A stretch of DNA of 64,000 nucleotides from Adhaeribacter rhizoryzae (GCF_008629685.1 NZ_VWSF01000009.1:1-64000); one strand, 5' to 3'. Positions 8,502-18,088 are shown, counted from the first letter of the stretch. Numbers and translations: made by a program. The notes: generated from the sequence alone by a model not told the origin.

Positions 8502-11500
8502 TTATCGAATGATGGTGATCGAGCCAGATATTGGTTTGGAAATATTATCTAGCCGGATGATGTAATAATAAGTAGCGAGCGGCAAAATACTACCTTTATG
8601 CGTGCCGTCCCAAGGTTGCCGGTACCCCACATCTGATTTAAACACCGGGTTGCCCCAGCGGTTAAATACTTCTACCGTAGCGTTCGGAAAATTCTCAATA
8701 TTCTTAATCTCCCAGGTATCGTTAATATTATCGCCGTTCGGGCTAAAAGTATTTACCACCACTACCCGCGGTATAACGGTTATGGTTATTTCATCGGTAG
8801 CGGTACAGCCGTCTTCGGTAGTAACGGTTACGGTATAGGTAGTGGTTTTAGTAGGCGTAGCAATGGGTGTGGCCACATTCGGGTCGTTCAGGCCGGTAGC
8901 CGGTGACCAGACATACGTGGTACCTCCGGTAGCCCGCAACCCGAAAGGCTGCCCTTCTATAATGGTGGTATCGCGGCCGGCATCGGCGCTAATAGAAGTA
9001 ACCGTAACTTTAACCGGGGTGCGGGTAGCGCTTACACATTGGTTGTTATTGGTTGCCTGCACATAATAGGTAATATTGCTAGTAAGCACCGGCGTAACAA
9101 ATACCGGCTCAAAAGAAACCGGATTGCCGCCGGTTTCAGCAGTAAACCACTGGTAAGTACCCCCATTGGTGCTGGTTACACGCAAAGTAGCCGAAGTACC
9201 CGCACATATTGTAACATCAGAAGCTTCTACGGTAGGCGCGGCCGGTAATTTATCTACTGTTACAGCTACTACATTAGATATTACTGGCGGGCAGGTGGAG
9301 CCGGCAACACTTACCGTGCGGCGGTACCAGGTATTCTGTACAATAGAACTAGGGGTATAATCTTTGCCGTTGTTGGTACCAATAGCCGGGTTAAAACCAG
9401 CACTGGCACTGGTTACGCTGCTCTCCCAAAGGTAAACCAGGTTACCGCTGCCACCCGTAGCTAAAGATCCGGTTAACACCGGCACGGCTCCTTCACATAC
9501 CACGGTTTTAGCCGCCGTAATGGTATTATTTTCGATGGCCGGCACTATGGTAATGGTTATGGCTTCACTTACCAGCGGTTCGCAGGAGCCCGAAGTAACG
9601 GTGCGCCGGAAATAAGTGGTTTGGGTTAAGTTGCCGGGGTTATAAGTAATGCCGGTATTTGTGCCCGCCGCCGGACCAAAGCCATCGGTAGCGCTGGTGG
9701 TGCTACTTTCCCAGAGGTACGTATAGGTGCCGGTTCCCCCAGTTGGCGTAGAACCGGTTAAAGCAGTTGGCGCAGCATTACCACAAATAGTCTGGGACGA
9801 GCCAATGGTATTCTGAGCCAGGGCCGGCGCTACCGTTATGACAATAACATTAGAATTGCCGGTGCACCCGGCCGAAGTTACCTGTCGCCGGTACCAGGTG
9901 GTTTGGTTAATAGGCCCCGGTTCTAAATTTTCTTCGTTGTTGATTACCGGCGTACCGTTTGCCCCGGTTACCGGTGCAAAGTCGGTTGCATTAGCGCCGG
10001 TGGTGCTGCTTTCCCAAATAATAGCATAATCTACGCCGTTGCCGCCAGTTGGCCGCGAACCAATTAAAGTAGCAGGCGCGCTGCCAGCACAAACAGTCTG
10101 ATTTTGAGTAATGGTATTTGTAGCAATAACAGGCACTACGGTAATTTCTACTGCAGCACTGGTATCGGGTTTGCAGGAAGTAGCACGAACCATCCGGCGG
10201 AACCAGGTAGTTTGGGTAAGGGCAGTTGGTGTATAACCAGAACCATTATTTACGCCAGGAGCTACGGTAAAACCGGTGGTAGCACTAGTTGTACTTCTTA
10301 ACCAGGTATAGCTAAAATTACCATTAGCACCACTCGGCTGCGTGCCGGTAAGCGGTGCAGGAGTAGCCCCAACACAAATAGATTGCGGTGCCTGAATGGT
10401 ATTATTCTGGATCGGGGGCAGTACATTTAAGGTAAATACCCCGCGTTCGCTGCTTTCGCAACCATTTAAAACTGCCGCAATGTAGTAAGTAACCGAATTG
10501 GTAACTGCATTAATTGGGTAAGCAGTAGTGTCGCTGGCAACGGGGCTACCGCCCGTAGCAGTAGTGTAAAAATTAAATCTGACCGAACCGTTAGGCGTGG
10601 GGGTGATAACGTAGTTTTCGCCGCCGCAAAGGGTAACACTGCCATCGGCTGGCTTAGATGGACGGGCTGTAATGGTAATGGTAGCCGGTGGCCGCTGATT
10701 CGCCCCCGGTGCATCCTGCGAACGCTCACATTCGTTAGCAAAATTAGCCGCTACAGTATAAGTACCCGGTCCCGGAAAGGTAATTTTCGGATTTTGAATA
10801 TTGGGGTTATCGACCGTAGCGCCGCCCGTAACTACCCACTGAATGGTGCTGGGGTCTATGGTGCCTAAATTCGGATCAAACTGGGCCAATTCGTTTCCCA
10901 TAATAACCTGTGGCACACCGGGGTCGGCACATAAATCGCGGCCTTGTATCTGTACTTCCGGATAAACAATCAACACCGATTCTTCCTGCACATATTTACC
11001 GTCCTCATCAAAATCATCATCCGGGTTTTCCGGGTCGTAAGGATCAATGGGGCCAACCGGATCGCTGGGATCAACGCAGGCGTTACTAACGGTAAGTTTA
11101 ATCATATACCGGCCCTTTTCGTTGAATTGAAACACCGGGTTTTTGGTAGTATCCGAAGTGCCTTCGATAAACGAAAAATTAACCGGGCCGCCGGGTTGGG
11201 TATTGGTTACTTCCCATTTATAAGTTAAACCGCCACCCGTCGATTCATTTTTTATTTCTACCCGTACCGGTACGCCGCATAAAGGCGAAGGAAACTGCGG
11301 TTCTATCCGTTCTTTCTTCTCTACACTAAAAACTGCTTTGGGGTCTTTACCTACGCTAAACGGAATATTTACTACTGCCGGACAAACATTCGGGTCGGTA
11401 CTTAGGGCGGTAATGGTAATCGGGTAATTTCCTTCCTTGTTATAAGGCGTGGCATTACTAATGGTAGTGCTGCCGGTAAACTGCGCTAATGTATAATTAT

Positions 11501-12050
11501 TTACCTCGCCGTTACCCCAATCTACCTGGTAACCGCTTATACCGGTGGTGCTGGTATTGGGGTTGGTTAAAGTTGCGGTTACCGAAATATTCTGGACAGT
11601 ATCGGCCACACAAACATTAGCGCTGTTATTTATATTGTTTTTAACCGTTGGGGGCGTAAAGGCTACCTGGGGTTTAACCGTTACGGTTTGGGGTGCCGAA
11701 TCATAAACGCAAAGCCCCTTTACCCGCCGGACCGATACTGTAAAATTTGCCGAACCAGTTCCAGTATGGTTATAAGCGTAAGTAACCTTACTGCCATTAG
11801 CGGTTAATTTTGAATCGGGGGTAGTAGTTCCGTCCCCAAAATTCCAGCTATACGTTTCATCGTTCGCCGGACTTAAATTTATAACCTCAAAAGTAATGGC
11901 TGTACCGGAACAAGCATTGTTGGGGCTGAATTGCAGAACCGGAACGGGATCTAAACATTGGGCCTTTAACAGAGACGAACTGCACAGGAGCACCAGCGTT
12001 ATGAGTAAAAAATTTCGAAGACTGAGCACGGAGTAGAATTTGATAATCAA
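8502..12050 (-). CDS. Large PKD/Ig-repeat surface protein with type B T9SS (gliding-motility-type) C-terminal domain
   Basis: 1182 residues. A signal peptide (FLLITLVLLCSSSLLKAQ) is followed by PKD-like domains (YSWNFGDGTTTPDS near residue 65; further PKD-like segments to about 460). Then come four tandem repeats of about 85 residues (about 545-925), an Ig-like segment, a PKD-type linker (WSPATGLNDPN), and the C-terminal domain from TFSPNGDNINDTWEIKNIENFP to the end. That last domain is the gliding-motility-associated type B sorting signal. The only start upstream of the signal peptide is TTG at 12050; an in-frame stop lies seven codons before it and no ATG lies between. The protein is probably exported to the surface as an adhesin, with the downstream PorP/SprF-like protein as partner. 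Confidence 0.9.
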   Translation of the reverse strand: MIIKFYSVLSLRNFLLITLVLLCSSSLLKAQCLDPVPVLQFSPNNACSGTAITFEVINLSPANDETYSWNFGDGTTTPDSKLTANGSKVTYAYNHTGTGSANFTVSVRRVKGLCVYDSAPQTVTVKPQVAFTPPTVKNNINNSANVCVADTVQNISVTATLTNPNTSTTGISGYQVDWGNGEVNNYTLAQFTGSTTISNATPYNKEGNYPITITALSTDPNVCPAVVNIPFSVGKDPKAVFSVEKKERIEPQFPSPLCGVPVRVEIKNESTGGGLTYKWEVTNTQPGGPVNFSFIEGTSDTTKNPVFQFNEKGRYMIKLTVSNACVDPSDPVGPIDPYDPENPDDDFDEDGKYVQEESVLIVYPEVQIQGRDLCADPGVPQVIMGNELAQFDPNLGTIDPSTIQWVVTGGATVDNPNIQNPKITFPGPGTYTVAANFANECERSQDAPGANQRPPATITITARPSKPADGSVTLCGGENYVITPTPNGSVRFNFYTTATGGSPVASDTTAYPINAVTNSVTYYIAAVLNGCESSERGVFTLNVLPPIQNNTIQAPQSICVGATPAPLTGTQPSGANGNFSYTWLRSTTSATTGFTVAPGVNNGSGYTPTALTQTTWFRRMVRATSCKPDTSAAVEITVVPVIATNTITQNQTVCAGSAPATLIGSRPTGGNGVDYAIIWESSTTGANATDFAPVTGANGTPVINNEENLEPGPINQTTWYRRQVTSAGCTGNSNVIVITVAPALAQNTIGSSQTICGNAAPTALTGSTPTGGTGTYTYLWESSTTSATDGFGPAAGTNTGITYNPGNLTQTTYFRRTVTSGSCEPLVSEAITITIVPAIENNTITAAKTVVCEGAVPVLTGSLATGGSGNLVYLWESSVTSASAGFNPAIGTNNGKDYTPSSIVQNTWYRRTVSVAGSTCPPVISNVVAVTVDKLPAAPTVEASDVTICAGTSATLRVTSTNGGTYQWFTAETGGNPVSFEPVFVTPVLTSNITYYVQATNNNQCVSATRTPVKVTVTSISADAGRDTTIIEGQPFGLRATGGTTYVWSPATGLNDPNVATPIATPTKTTTYTVTVTTEDGCTATDEITITVIPRVVVVNTFSPNGDNINDTWEIKNIENFPNATVEVFNRWGNPVFKSDVGYRQPWDGTHKGSILPLATYYYIIRLDNISKPISGSITIIR
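9250..10425 (-). repeat. Four tandem ~85-residue repeats inside the surface protein
   Basis: Each unit begins with a variant of NNTI-x4-Q-x-IC, continues with a G-x-PTGG(x)G turn and a YLWESSTTSA strand, and closes with TTWYRRxVTS-C. At the DNA level the units are diverged, so this is an old duplication rather than a recent expansion. Such arrays usually form stalk-like beta modules. Confidence 0.75.
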
Positions 12051-12363
12051 ATAATATATTAATTTAAATTAAACAGAATAACCACGCAGGCAAAGTTTGC
12101 GAAAATATTACCTTCTTAGAGTTGTTTAAGTAATAAAACTACTCCTTTACCATAGCTGCTATCATTTACTTATCGCAAAAAACTGCAAAATATTGTAGGC
12201 CCAAACCAGCAATTATTATTTTGGAACCAAGTATTTTTTGTACGCTGGTAAGGTACCCGGAAAAGGTCTAAAAATAAAGTATTATCTCTTTACCAGCAAC
12301 ATTAATAAAGCACGATTGTTTTGTACGAAACAAAAACAAAATGGCTATAAAAAATACGCGCTG
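12051..12363. other. Intergenic region, 313 bp
   Basis: AT-rich, between two minus-strand genes. A 6-bp inverted repeat, TTGTTT / AAACAA, lies at 12316-12333 just after the sensor kinase stop codon; it has no T-run on the transcribed strand, so I do not call it a terminator. No ORF is seen. Confidence 0.45.
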
Positions 12364-13692
12364 TTAAGCAACGGGCTCTGGTACTAGGGGTGTTTTAAAC
12401 TGAATGGTAAAAGCAGTGATACCACTTTCATCGGTTTCGAGGAAGAAAGGAAAATTATGATTCAGGAGAATATCGCGGATCATGGTGAGGCCAATACCCT
12501 GGCCATTTTTTTTGGTGCTGAAAAAAGGGGTAAATAATTGCTGCCGCACCGCTTCCGGAATGCCTTCGCCGTTATCCGAAATAATTAAGCAAGGTGGTTG
12601 CAACTGCGTTTTTACGCTAATATAGCCATCGGCATCTACAGCTTCCATCGAGTTTTTGGCAATATTGATGAGAACCTGTTCCAGTTGCTGGGTATCCGCT
12701 TGGATAAATAATGGTTCGGGAGCCAGGTGCCATTGCCAGGAGATATTCCGTTGTTCCAGTTGGGGTTGCATCAGGCGGTAAACGCCCTGCAATAATTGGT
12801 GTAAGTCGCAGGGCTGGCGGCGGGGAGATGGCAAGCGCACCATAGTAGCAAAGTTGGCCATAAAGCTAGCCAGGTTTTTATTCCGTTCAATCGAAACCTC
12901 CAGCGCTTCTTCGTAATCGTCCCGCAAATCTTCCTGCAACTGGGGGGCGTAACCTTTAACCGAATTTAAAATAGAATTAATAGCGCCGATGGAATTATTC
13001 ACCTCGTGCGACATCATCCGGATTATTTTTTCGTAGGCGTACTTTTCTTTTTTGATAATATCCTCGGTAAGTTCTTCGAGCATGATAAAATAGCGCGGAA
13101 AACCTTTATCAATAAAATAAGCTTTATGGCCACGGTACGTATGAATGCCGTTGATGTGAAAAATGCGCGATTGTCCTTCTTCCAGGGTGCTTAACTCGGT
13201 ACGCCATTGGCCGGGTAAATCTTCCAGCTTTTTACCCAGCAAGGCGGGCATGGGCACCTGCAGCCAGGCTTTGGCCGCCGGATTTACCTGCTGAATATAC
13301 CCGTCGTAATCGAGCATGATAATACCGGAAGGCGAAGCCTGTATTAAACGCTCCAGCAAATATTGCTTTTCGTTCTGACTTACCCGCTCCTGCCGCAATT
13401 GCTCCATCATCAGGTTATACACCTCAATAAGCTGGTCAACTTCGGGCTGACCGGTTTTCAGGAACTTAACCGTAAAATCTTTTTCTTTGATTGATTCAAT
13501 GCCGGCTGCAATTAAATTTAAGGGTCGCACAAAAGCCCGGTAAATTTGGAACGTAATTACCAGCGAAACCACAATCAGGGCTTCGGCTGCCAGAAATAAT
13601 AATTTATCTGTCAGCAGGAAATGGTAAGTCAGAATCAGCAGCGTGGCGTGAACCACCACGGCAAACAAAATAAATTTAATCCGCAGCGTCAT
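12364..13692 (-). CDS. Sensor histidine kinase, NtrB/NtrY-like
   Basis: 442 residues. Two membrane segments (about 4-24 and 30-50) are followed by a HAMP-like region (52-105), a PAS domain (ASPSGIIMLDYDGYI, 119-133), a HisKA-like region with phospho-acceptor His229 in MMSHEVNNSIGAI, and an ATPase domain (IAKNSMEAVD, ISDNGEGIP, GQGIGLTMIRDIL). It phosphorylates the sigma-54 response regulator encoded just upstream; the genes overlap by 17 nt. The short loop between the membrane segments suggests it senses a membrane or internal signal. Context points to control of the export genes at 15566-22185. Confidence 0.9.
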   Translation of the reverse strand: MTLRIKFILFAVVVHATLLILTYHFLLTDKLLFLAAEALIVVSLVITFQIYRAFVRPLNLIAAGIESIKEKDFTVKFLKTGQPEVDQLIEVYNLMMEQLRQERVSQNEKQYLLERLIQASPSGIIMLDYDGYIQQVNPAAKAWLQVPMPALLGKKLEDLPGQWRTELSTLEEGQSRIFHINGIHTYRGHKAYFIDKGFPRYFIMLEELTEDIIKKEKYAYEKIIRMMSHEVNNSIGAINSILNSVKGYAPQLQEDLRDDYEEALEVSIERNKNLASFMANFATMVRLPSPRRQPCDLHQLLQGVYRLMQPQLEQRNISWQWHLAPEPLFIQADTQQLEQVLINIAKNSMEAVDADGYISVKTQLQPPCLIISDNGEGIPEAVRQQLFTPFFSTKKNGQGIGLTMIRDILLNHNFPFFLETDESGITAFTIQFKTPLVPEPVA

Positions 13693-15064
13693 AAGGAATA
13701 TTAAACTTATCGAGGCGCCGGTATAAAGCGCCGCGGCTCACGCCCAAAGCTTTAGCTACTTTGCTAACGTTGTGGTCGTAAAACTCCATCGACTTGCGGA
13801 TCATGGTGGCCTCCATTTCTTCTAAGGTCATCGAGCCAACGGCCGGCATACTTTTTTTATCAGCTTTTTTGGGCGTATGCTGCAGGTAAGCCTGGAAATC
13901 TTCGGGTTCCAGCACGTTTTTTCCTGAAATCAGTACCGTCCGCTCTACCAGATTTTTCAACTCCCGGATATTGCCCGGCAGCGGCAATTGCTTCAGCCAG
14001 TTCAAAGCTTTGGTAGTTACGGTTAGTTCGTGGCGATTATAAGTCTTTTTGAGGTTATCAATGAAATAATTAACCAGCAGCGGAATATCGCCGGGGCGTT
14101 CGCGCAAAGCCGGTAGTTTAACCGTAATTAAATTAATCCGGTAAAATAAATCTTCGCGGAAGCGGTTATCTTCCACCATGTCTTCGAGGCTGCGGTTGGT
14201 AGCGCTCACTACCCGAATATCGAGTTTGCGCGGCCGGCTATCGCCAAGTACTTCGTAGGTGCGGTCCTGCAATACCCGCAACAGTTTTACCTGGCTGTTC
14301 ATATCCAGTTCACCGATCTCGTCCAGAAAAATGCTGCCTTTGTTCGCCATTTCAAAACGGCCCACCCGGTCGCCTTTGGCATCGGTAAAAGCGCCGCGCT
14401 TGTGGCCAAACATTTCGCTCTCGAACAAGCTCTGCGAAATGCCGCCCAAGTTTACTTTTACAAAAGGCTGATTTTTCCGCAAACTGTTCAGGTGAATAGC
14501 CTCGGCAATTAATTCTTTACCGGTACCGCTTTCCCCTTCAATCAGAACGGAGGCATCGGTAGCGCTTATTTGCCCGATGTTGCGCAGAATAGCCAGGAAA
14601 GCCGGGTCTTCGCCAATAATTTTACTGAAATTATACTGCTTATCGAGTTGTTTGCGGCTTAGGCTGGTGCTATCAGATGTTTGTTCCTGGCCGCCGAGTT
14701 TTAGGGCGGTTTCTACTTGCTGCAATAAATATTCGTTGCTCCAGGGCTTGGTAATAAAATCGAAGGCGCCAGCTTTTATGCCTTCTACGGCGAGGGCAAT
14801 GGTGCCCCAGCCGGTTATTAATATGACCGGTACCTGCGGAACCAGCTTTTTCAGTTGCTGTAATAAATCTAAACCATCCTGCCCCGACGTATCGAGCGAG
14901 AAGTTCATATCCATGATGACCGCCTCCAGTAAATGCGCCTCCTCCTTCACAGTTTTAAGCGCTTCTCGGGCGTTGCCGGCATTGGCCGTTTTGTAGCCGG
15001 CTTGCTTTAAAAGCAAACTGAGCGAGGTCCGTACGGCAATATCATCGTCGATTATGAGAATCAT
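13676..15064 (-). CDS. Sigma-54-dependent response regulator, NtrC family
   Basis: 462 residues with a receiver domain (DDD at 6-8, phospho-Asp52, Thr84, Lys106), an AAA+ domain with Walker A GESGTGKE (177-184) and Walker B-type SIFLDEIGELD (244-254), and a Fis-type HTH (VSKVAKALGVSRGALYRRLDKF) at the end. The sigma-54 contact loop reads GAFTDA (224-229) instead of GAFTGA. It binds upstream enhancers and drives open-complex formation by sigma-54 polymerase. The kinase gene overlaps its end. The palindrome at 22290-22305 with a near-consensus sigma-54 promoter at 22221-22236 is a plausible target. Confidence 0.92.
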   Translation of the reverse strand: MILIIDDDIAVRTSLSLLLKQAGYKTANAGNAREALKTVKEEAHLLEAVIMDMNFSLDTSGQDGLDLLQQLKKLVPQVPVILITGWGTIALAVEGIKAGAFDFITKPWSNEYLLQQVETALKLGGQEQTSDSTSLSRKQLDKQYNFSKIIGEDPAFLAILRNIGQISATDASVLIEGESGTGKELIAEAIHLNSLRKNQPFVKVNLGGISQSLFESEMFGHKRGAFTDAKGDRVGRFEMANKGSIFLDEIGELDMNSQVKLLRVLQDRTYEVLGDSRPRKLDIRVVSATNRSLEDMVEDNRFREDLFYRINLITVKLPALRERPGDIPLLVNYFIDNLKKTYNRHELTVTTKALNWLKQLPLPGNIRELKNLVERTVLISGKNVLEPEDFQAYLQHTPKKADKKSMPAVGSMTLEEMEATMIRKSMEFYDHNVSKVAKALGVSRGALYRRLDKFNIPYDAAD

Positions 15065-15210
15065 GGGGTAAGGGAGAAACTAAATAAATATATGAAATTT
15101 GGTGCCGTAATTCAGTAGTTTTAACTAACAAAAATACTGTTTATTGAAGAATATTGTAGCTTTTCAAGTTTAACAACGATTAACAATTCTCTTGGCTTTT
15201 AAAGCTTTTC

Positions 15211-15406
15211 TTTTGAAAGATTCCATCTTTCAATGTCCAGGTGCTAACTAGCTTTACAATCCTAAGTTTGCTCCCGGCCGCGGGGCCCCGTTTGGTCATT
15301 CGGGCTGTCTAAGCTTGTTTTCCTCCTATCGTCGGAATGCTGCGCACCACAACCTTAGAAGGCCCTCATTACCCAAACTGACGTCGATTGCTTCGTAGCT
15401 GCTGCC
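15211..15406 (-). repeat. Dispersed structured intergenic element, copy B (inverted, diverged)
   Basis: Read on the minus strand this matches the elements at 223-414 and 41331-41520. It keeps the GTTTGG/CCAAAC and GGGC/GCCC pairings, the invariant CGGGGCCCCGCGGCCG block and the terminal TTGAAAGAT/ATCTTTCAA hairpin (15213-15233). The middle has changed. Where copies A and C pair TTTCC with GGAAA and TCA with TGA, this copy pairs TTGT with ACAA and CTAAG with CTTAG (plus-strand arms 15349-15358 and 15309-15318). An inner stem changes from TTGC/GCAA to TTCC/GGAG. These paired changes preserve the fold. It sits between the regulator genes and the export genes. Confidence 0.82.
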
Positions 15407-15484
15407 ATTCTTTTTCTAACTTTAGCATATATTTTAAGAAATGGCTATTCTATAATCTTCAGACTGTACTTAACCGTTGTCAGG

Positions 15485-15519
15485 GCTCCCCGCCTATTTT
15501 AGGAGGGGCCGGGGGTGGT
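15485..15519 (-). repeat. Short C-rich hairpin repeat (accacccc...ggggagc), copy next to element B
   Basis: On the minus strand it reads ACCACCCCC, CCCCTCCTA, AAA, TAGGCGGGG, AGC, forming a 9-bp stem with one mismatch. It lies 78 bp upstream of structured element B in that element's orientation, the same arrangement as at 41208-41245 and 41331. The spacers of the two copies also share words such as GAAGATTATAGA. Other copies lie at 18526-18562 and, degenerate, 44770-44799. Confidence 0.7.
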
Positions 15520-15565
15520 AAAACCACTACTAACAATTCAGCCATTTAACCATTCAACAATTAAT

Positions 15566-16756
15566 CTACTCCTCGTGTAAAGCAGTAGCGGGCGTAATAG
15601 AAGCCGCTTGCTGACTGGGATACGCGGCACAACCGGCTGCTAAAAGGTAAATAACCAGTACCGAACCCAAAATAGCCGCTACGTAAACGCCGGTTTGCAC
15701 GCCAAACACTTGTAATAACGGGAATTGCAAGGCTATAATAATGCCGATGATAATGCCAAAGGTGGCCAGTACCAGTACCTCCCCGATAAATTGCCGGTAA
15801 ACCTGACCGGAGGCAGCCCCAACGGCCCGGCGTAAACCAATTTCGGAGATGCGGCGGTTAATATTATACCACAGCACGCCAAACAAACCCAAGGCCACAT
15901 TCAGAATTAAGAAGCCGCAAACCACCGAGAAAATAACGAGCGGAATTAAGGTTATTTTATTGTCGGAAGTCCGCATTTCGTTCATGGTTTTTATTTCGAT
16001 GGTCCAGCCCTGGGCAATTTGGGAAGCTTGTTTCATGAGCTTTTCTTCGAAAGCTCGCGTAACGCCCGGCTTTACCCGAATCATGAGGTTATCCAGGGTT
16101 CCGCCGGCGGTGCCATTGCTGGCGTAATCGGTATTCAGGTACTCAAAGTAGCCGGGTTTATCAGACGAATATTCGCCTTTTTGCCGGAAAATTTCGACTA
16201 CGCCTACTATTTTTCGGTCCGGATTATCTTTCTCCCGGATTACCTTGCCCACCGGATTTTCATCCGGGAATATTTCGTTTCTGAGCGCCTGATTAATGAT
16301 AATGGCTTTGGTGCCGGCGGCATTATCTTCGGTAGTAAACCAGCGGCCGGCAGCCACATCTACTTGCATTACCTCGGCAAAATCCTTATCCACCGTAAAC
16401 CAATCGGCCATGGTAAACCGGTTATTGTAATTAAAGCCGGTGTTGCTGGTATTCATAGTATACGGAATATTGGATGCCGCCAAAGCCACCTGGGCTACTT
16501 CGGGGTTGGATTTGAGTTGCTGTTTTAAACGATATTGAATGTTCCGGACTTCTTCGGGTTTTTCCTGGTTCCAGCGCATGTTCATGACCCAAACTCTATC
16601 GTACTCGAAGCCAAGGGGCTTCCGGTAGTTATCGAGGTAAAAAAAGGCCAGGCTCAATACGCCAAACAGCACAATAAAAGAAAAGAATATTTCGGTAATC
16701 ATCAGGAAGTTACTTTTCTTCCGGTTCCAGATTAAGGTAAACAAATGGCGTATCAT
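15566..16756 (-). CDS. MacB/FtsX-type ABC transporter permease
   Basis: 396 residues. One N-terminal helix (about 18-42) is followed by a large periplasmic domain (about 45-265), then three C-terminal helices of the FtsX permease domain (about 272-300, 325-350, 365-385) with the motif RRISEIGLRRAVGA. This topology is that of MacB-type mechanotransmission permeases, which pair with an ATPase and periplasmic partners rather than moving substrate across the inner membrane. Its start overlaps the second permease by 4 nt (ATGA), so the two are translationally coupled and likely form a heterodimer. It is the last gene before the repeat-rich gap. Confidence 0.9.
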   Translation of the reverse strand: MIRHLFTLIWNRKKSNFLMITEIFFSFIVLFGVLSLAFFYLDNYRKPLGFEYDRVWVMNMRWNQEKPEEVRNIQYRLKQQLKSNPEVAQVALAASNIPYTMNTSNTGFNYNNRFTMADWFTVDKDFAEVMQVDVAAGRWFTTEDNAAGTKAIIINQALRNEIFPDENPVGKVIREKDNPDRKIVGVVEIFRQKGEYSSDKPGYFEYLNTDYASNGTAGGTLDNLMIRVKPGVTRAFEEKLMKQASQIAQGWTIEIKTMNEMRTSDNKITLIPLVIFSVVCGFLILNVALGLFGVLWYNINRRISEIGLRRAVGAASGQVYRQFIGEVLVLATFGIIIGIIIALQFPLLQVFGVQTGVYVAAILGSVLVIYLLAAGCAAYPSQQAASITPATALHEE

Positions 16757-17997
16757 ACTTGGCCTCCTTTCAGCGCCTGCACGGCTTGTAATTTAGACAT
16801 TTTATAGGCCGGGTAAACCCCGGAAATAAACCCGAATATTAAACTCAATCCCAGGCCAATACCAAACACGCGAATATTCAGGCCCAACTGCGCGTAAGGA
16901 ATTAAACCGCTATCGGCAATAATCTCCAGCACCAGCGCCGAAAGCAAAAAGCCAAGAAGCCCGCCAATGAGGGTTAAGAAAATATTCTCGACTAAGAACT
17001 GCCCGATGAGCGTGTTGGAAGAAGCCCCGAAAGCCTTGCGCACCCCAATCTCGGAAGAGCGCTCCATAATCCGGCTTACGTTAATATTTACCAGGTTAAT
17101 GGTGGGCATCAGCATAAATAAAAATACTACCACCGAAATAATGGCGATAAATTTACCCATCCCGGAATTTTCGCCGTCGCCTAACAATTGCCGCACAATG
17201 GTACCTTCCAAAATGCTTTCGGTGTGGCTGTAAAATTTATCGAACTCTTTGGGGTTGGGCAGCTTTACCTGTTTTACAATGCTCTGGTATTCTTCTTTTA
17301 TTTTCGGAATATCGGCCTTGGAATCGGCTAATATAATCGCCATGTAACTACCGGTTAAACCAGTATCGTCTTTATTATAAGGAGCGGTAGAAAGCGGCAC
17401 CCAAATATTGGCGTAAGAGTTAAACCGGGAATACGACACGTCTTCTACCACGCCGGTAACGCGGTACCGGATACCATCGGCTACCATATATTTACCCACG
17501 GCGCTTACGTTCGGTCCGAAATATTGGTCGCGGGCATGATCGGTAATTACCGCTACCCGGTTCGCATTTTTCTGATCTTGCTGGTTAAACGGTTGCCCTT
17601 CCAGGAAATTAAAATCCAGCACTTCCCAGAAATTAGCGTCGGTAAACTTTAAATCGAGCGATAGTCTTTTATTGTTTACATAACTGTTTACCCCCCGAAA
17701 AGTAGTGGTTACCGAAATTTTCTCCGGGGTTTTCAGTCGCTTTACATAATGGTTCATGTAATAGTAACTGGGGAAAGTATTCATGTTGCCGCTCTTGCCG
17801 GTCATTTTAATAAAATTAACGAAGAGCATGCGGTCGAGGCGTTTCTCGGGCGTAGCCGGACCAGTTACGTGGTCGATCATGGCTGTAGCCACCATCAGAA
17901 TCATAAGCGTAAAGCTGATTCCGAATAAGCTGATGAAAGTAAAGAACTTCCGCCGAAGCAATACTTTCCAGGCTATTTTGAGGTAATTCTGTAGCAT
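16753..17997 (-). CDS. MacB/FtsX-type ABC transporter permease
   Basis: 414 residues with the same topology as its neighbour: an N-terminal helix (about 18-43), a periplasmic MacB-like domain, and three C-terminal helices with MERSSEIGVRKAFGASS. The two permeases are clearly paralogous but differ in the periplasmic domain, which fits a heterodimer. It belongs to the export cluster with the ATPase (18708-19448), TolC-like protein and fusion protein, and is probably driven by that ATPase. Confidence 0.9.
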   Translation of the reverse strand: MLQNYLKIAWKVLLRRKFFTFISLFGISFTLMILMVATAMIDHVTGPATPEKRLDRMLFVNFIKMTGKSGNMNTFPSYYYMNHYVKRLKTPEKISVTTTFRGVNSYVNNKRLSLDLKFTDANFWEVLDFNFLEGQPFNQQDQKNANRVAVITDHARDQYFGPNVSAVGKYMVADGIRYRVTGVVEDVSYSRFNSYANIWVPLSTAPYNKDDTGLTGSYMAIILADSKADIPKIKEEYQSIVKQVKLPNPKEFDKFYSHTESILEGTIVRQLLGDGENSGMGKFIAIISVVVFLFMLMPTINLVNINVSRIMERSSEIGVRKAFGASSNTLIGQFLVENIFLTLIGGLLGFLLSALVLEIIADSGLIPYAQLGLNIRVFGIGLGLSLIFGFISGVYPAYKMSKLQAVQALKGGQV

Positions 17998-18088
17998 TTT
18001 TCTAGTTGTTAGCTATTAATTATTAGCGATTAGCTTTTGGTTTAACAATCCGGATTAAAAGCTAATTTAATTCGGGTTTTTGCCAGCC

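Noticed and set aside
12316-12333. TTGTTT/AAACAA hairpin after the kinase gene as a terminator
   Set aside because: Only six pairs and no T-run on the transcribed strand.
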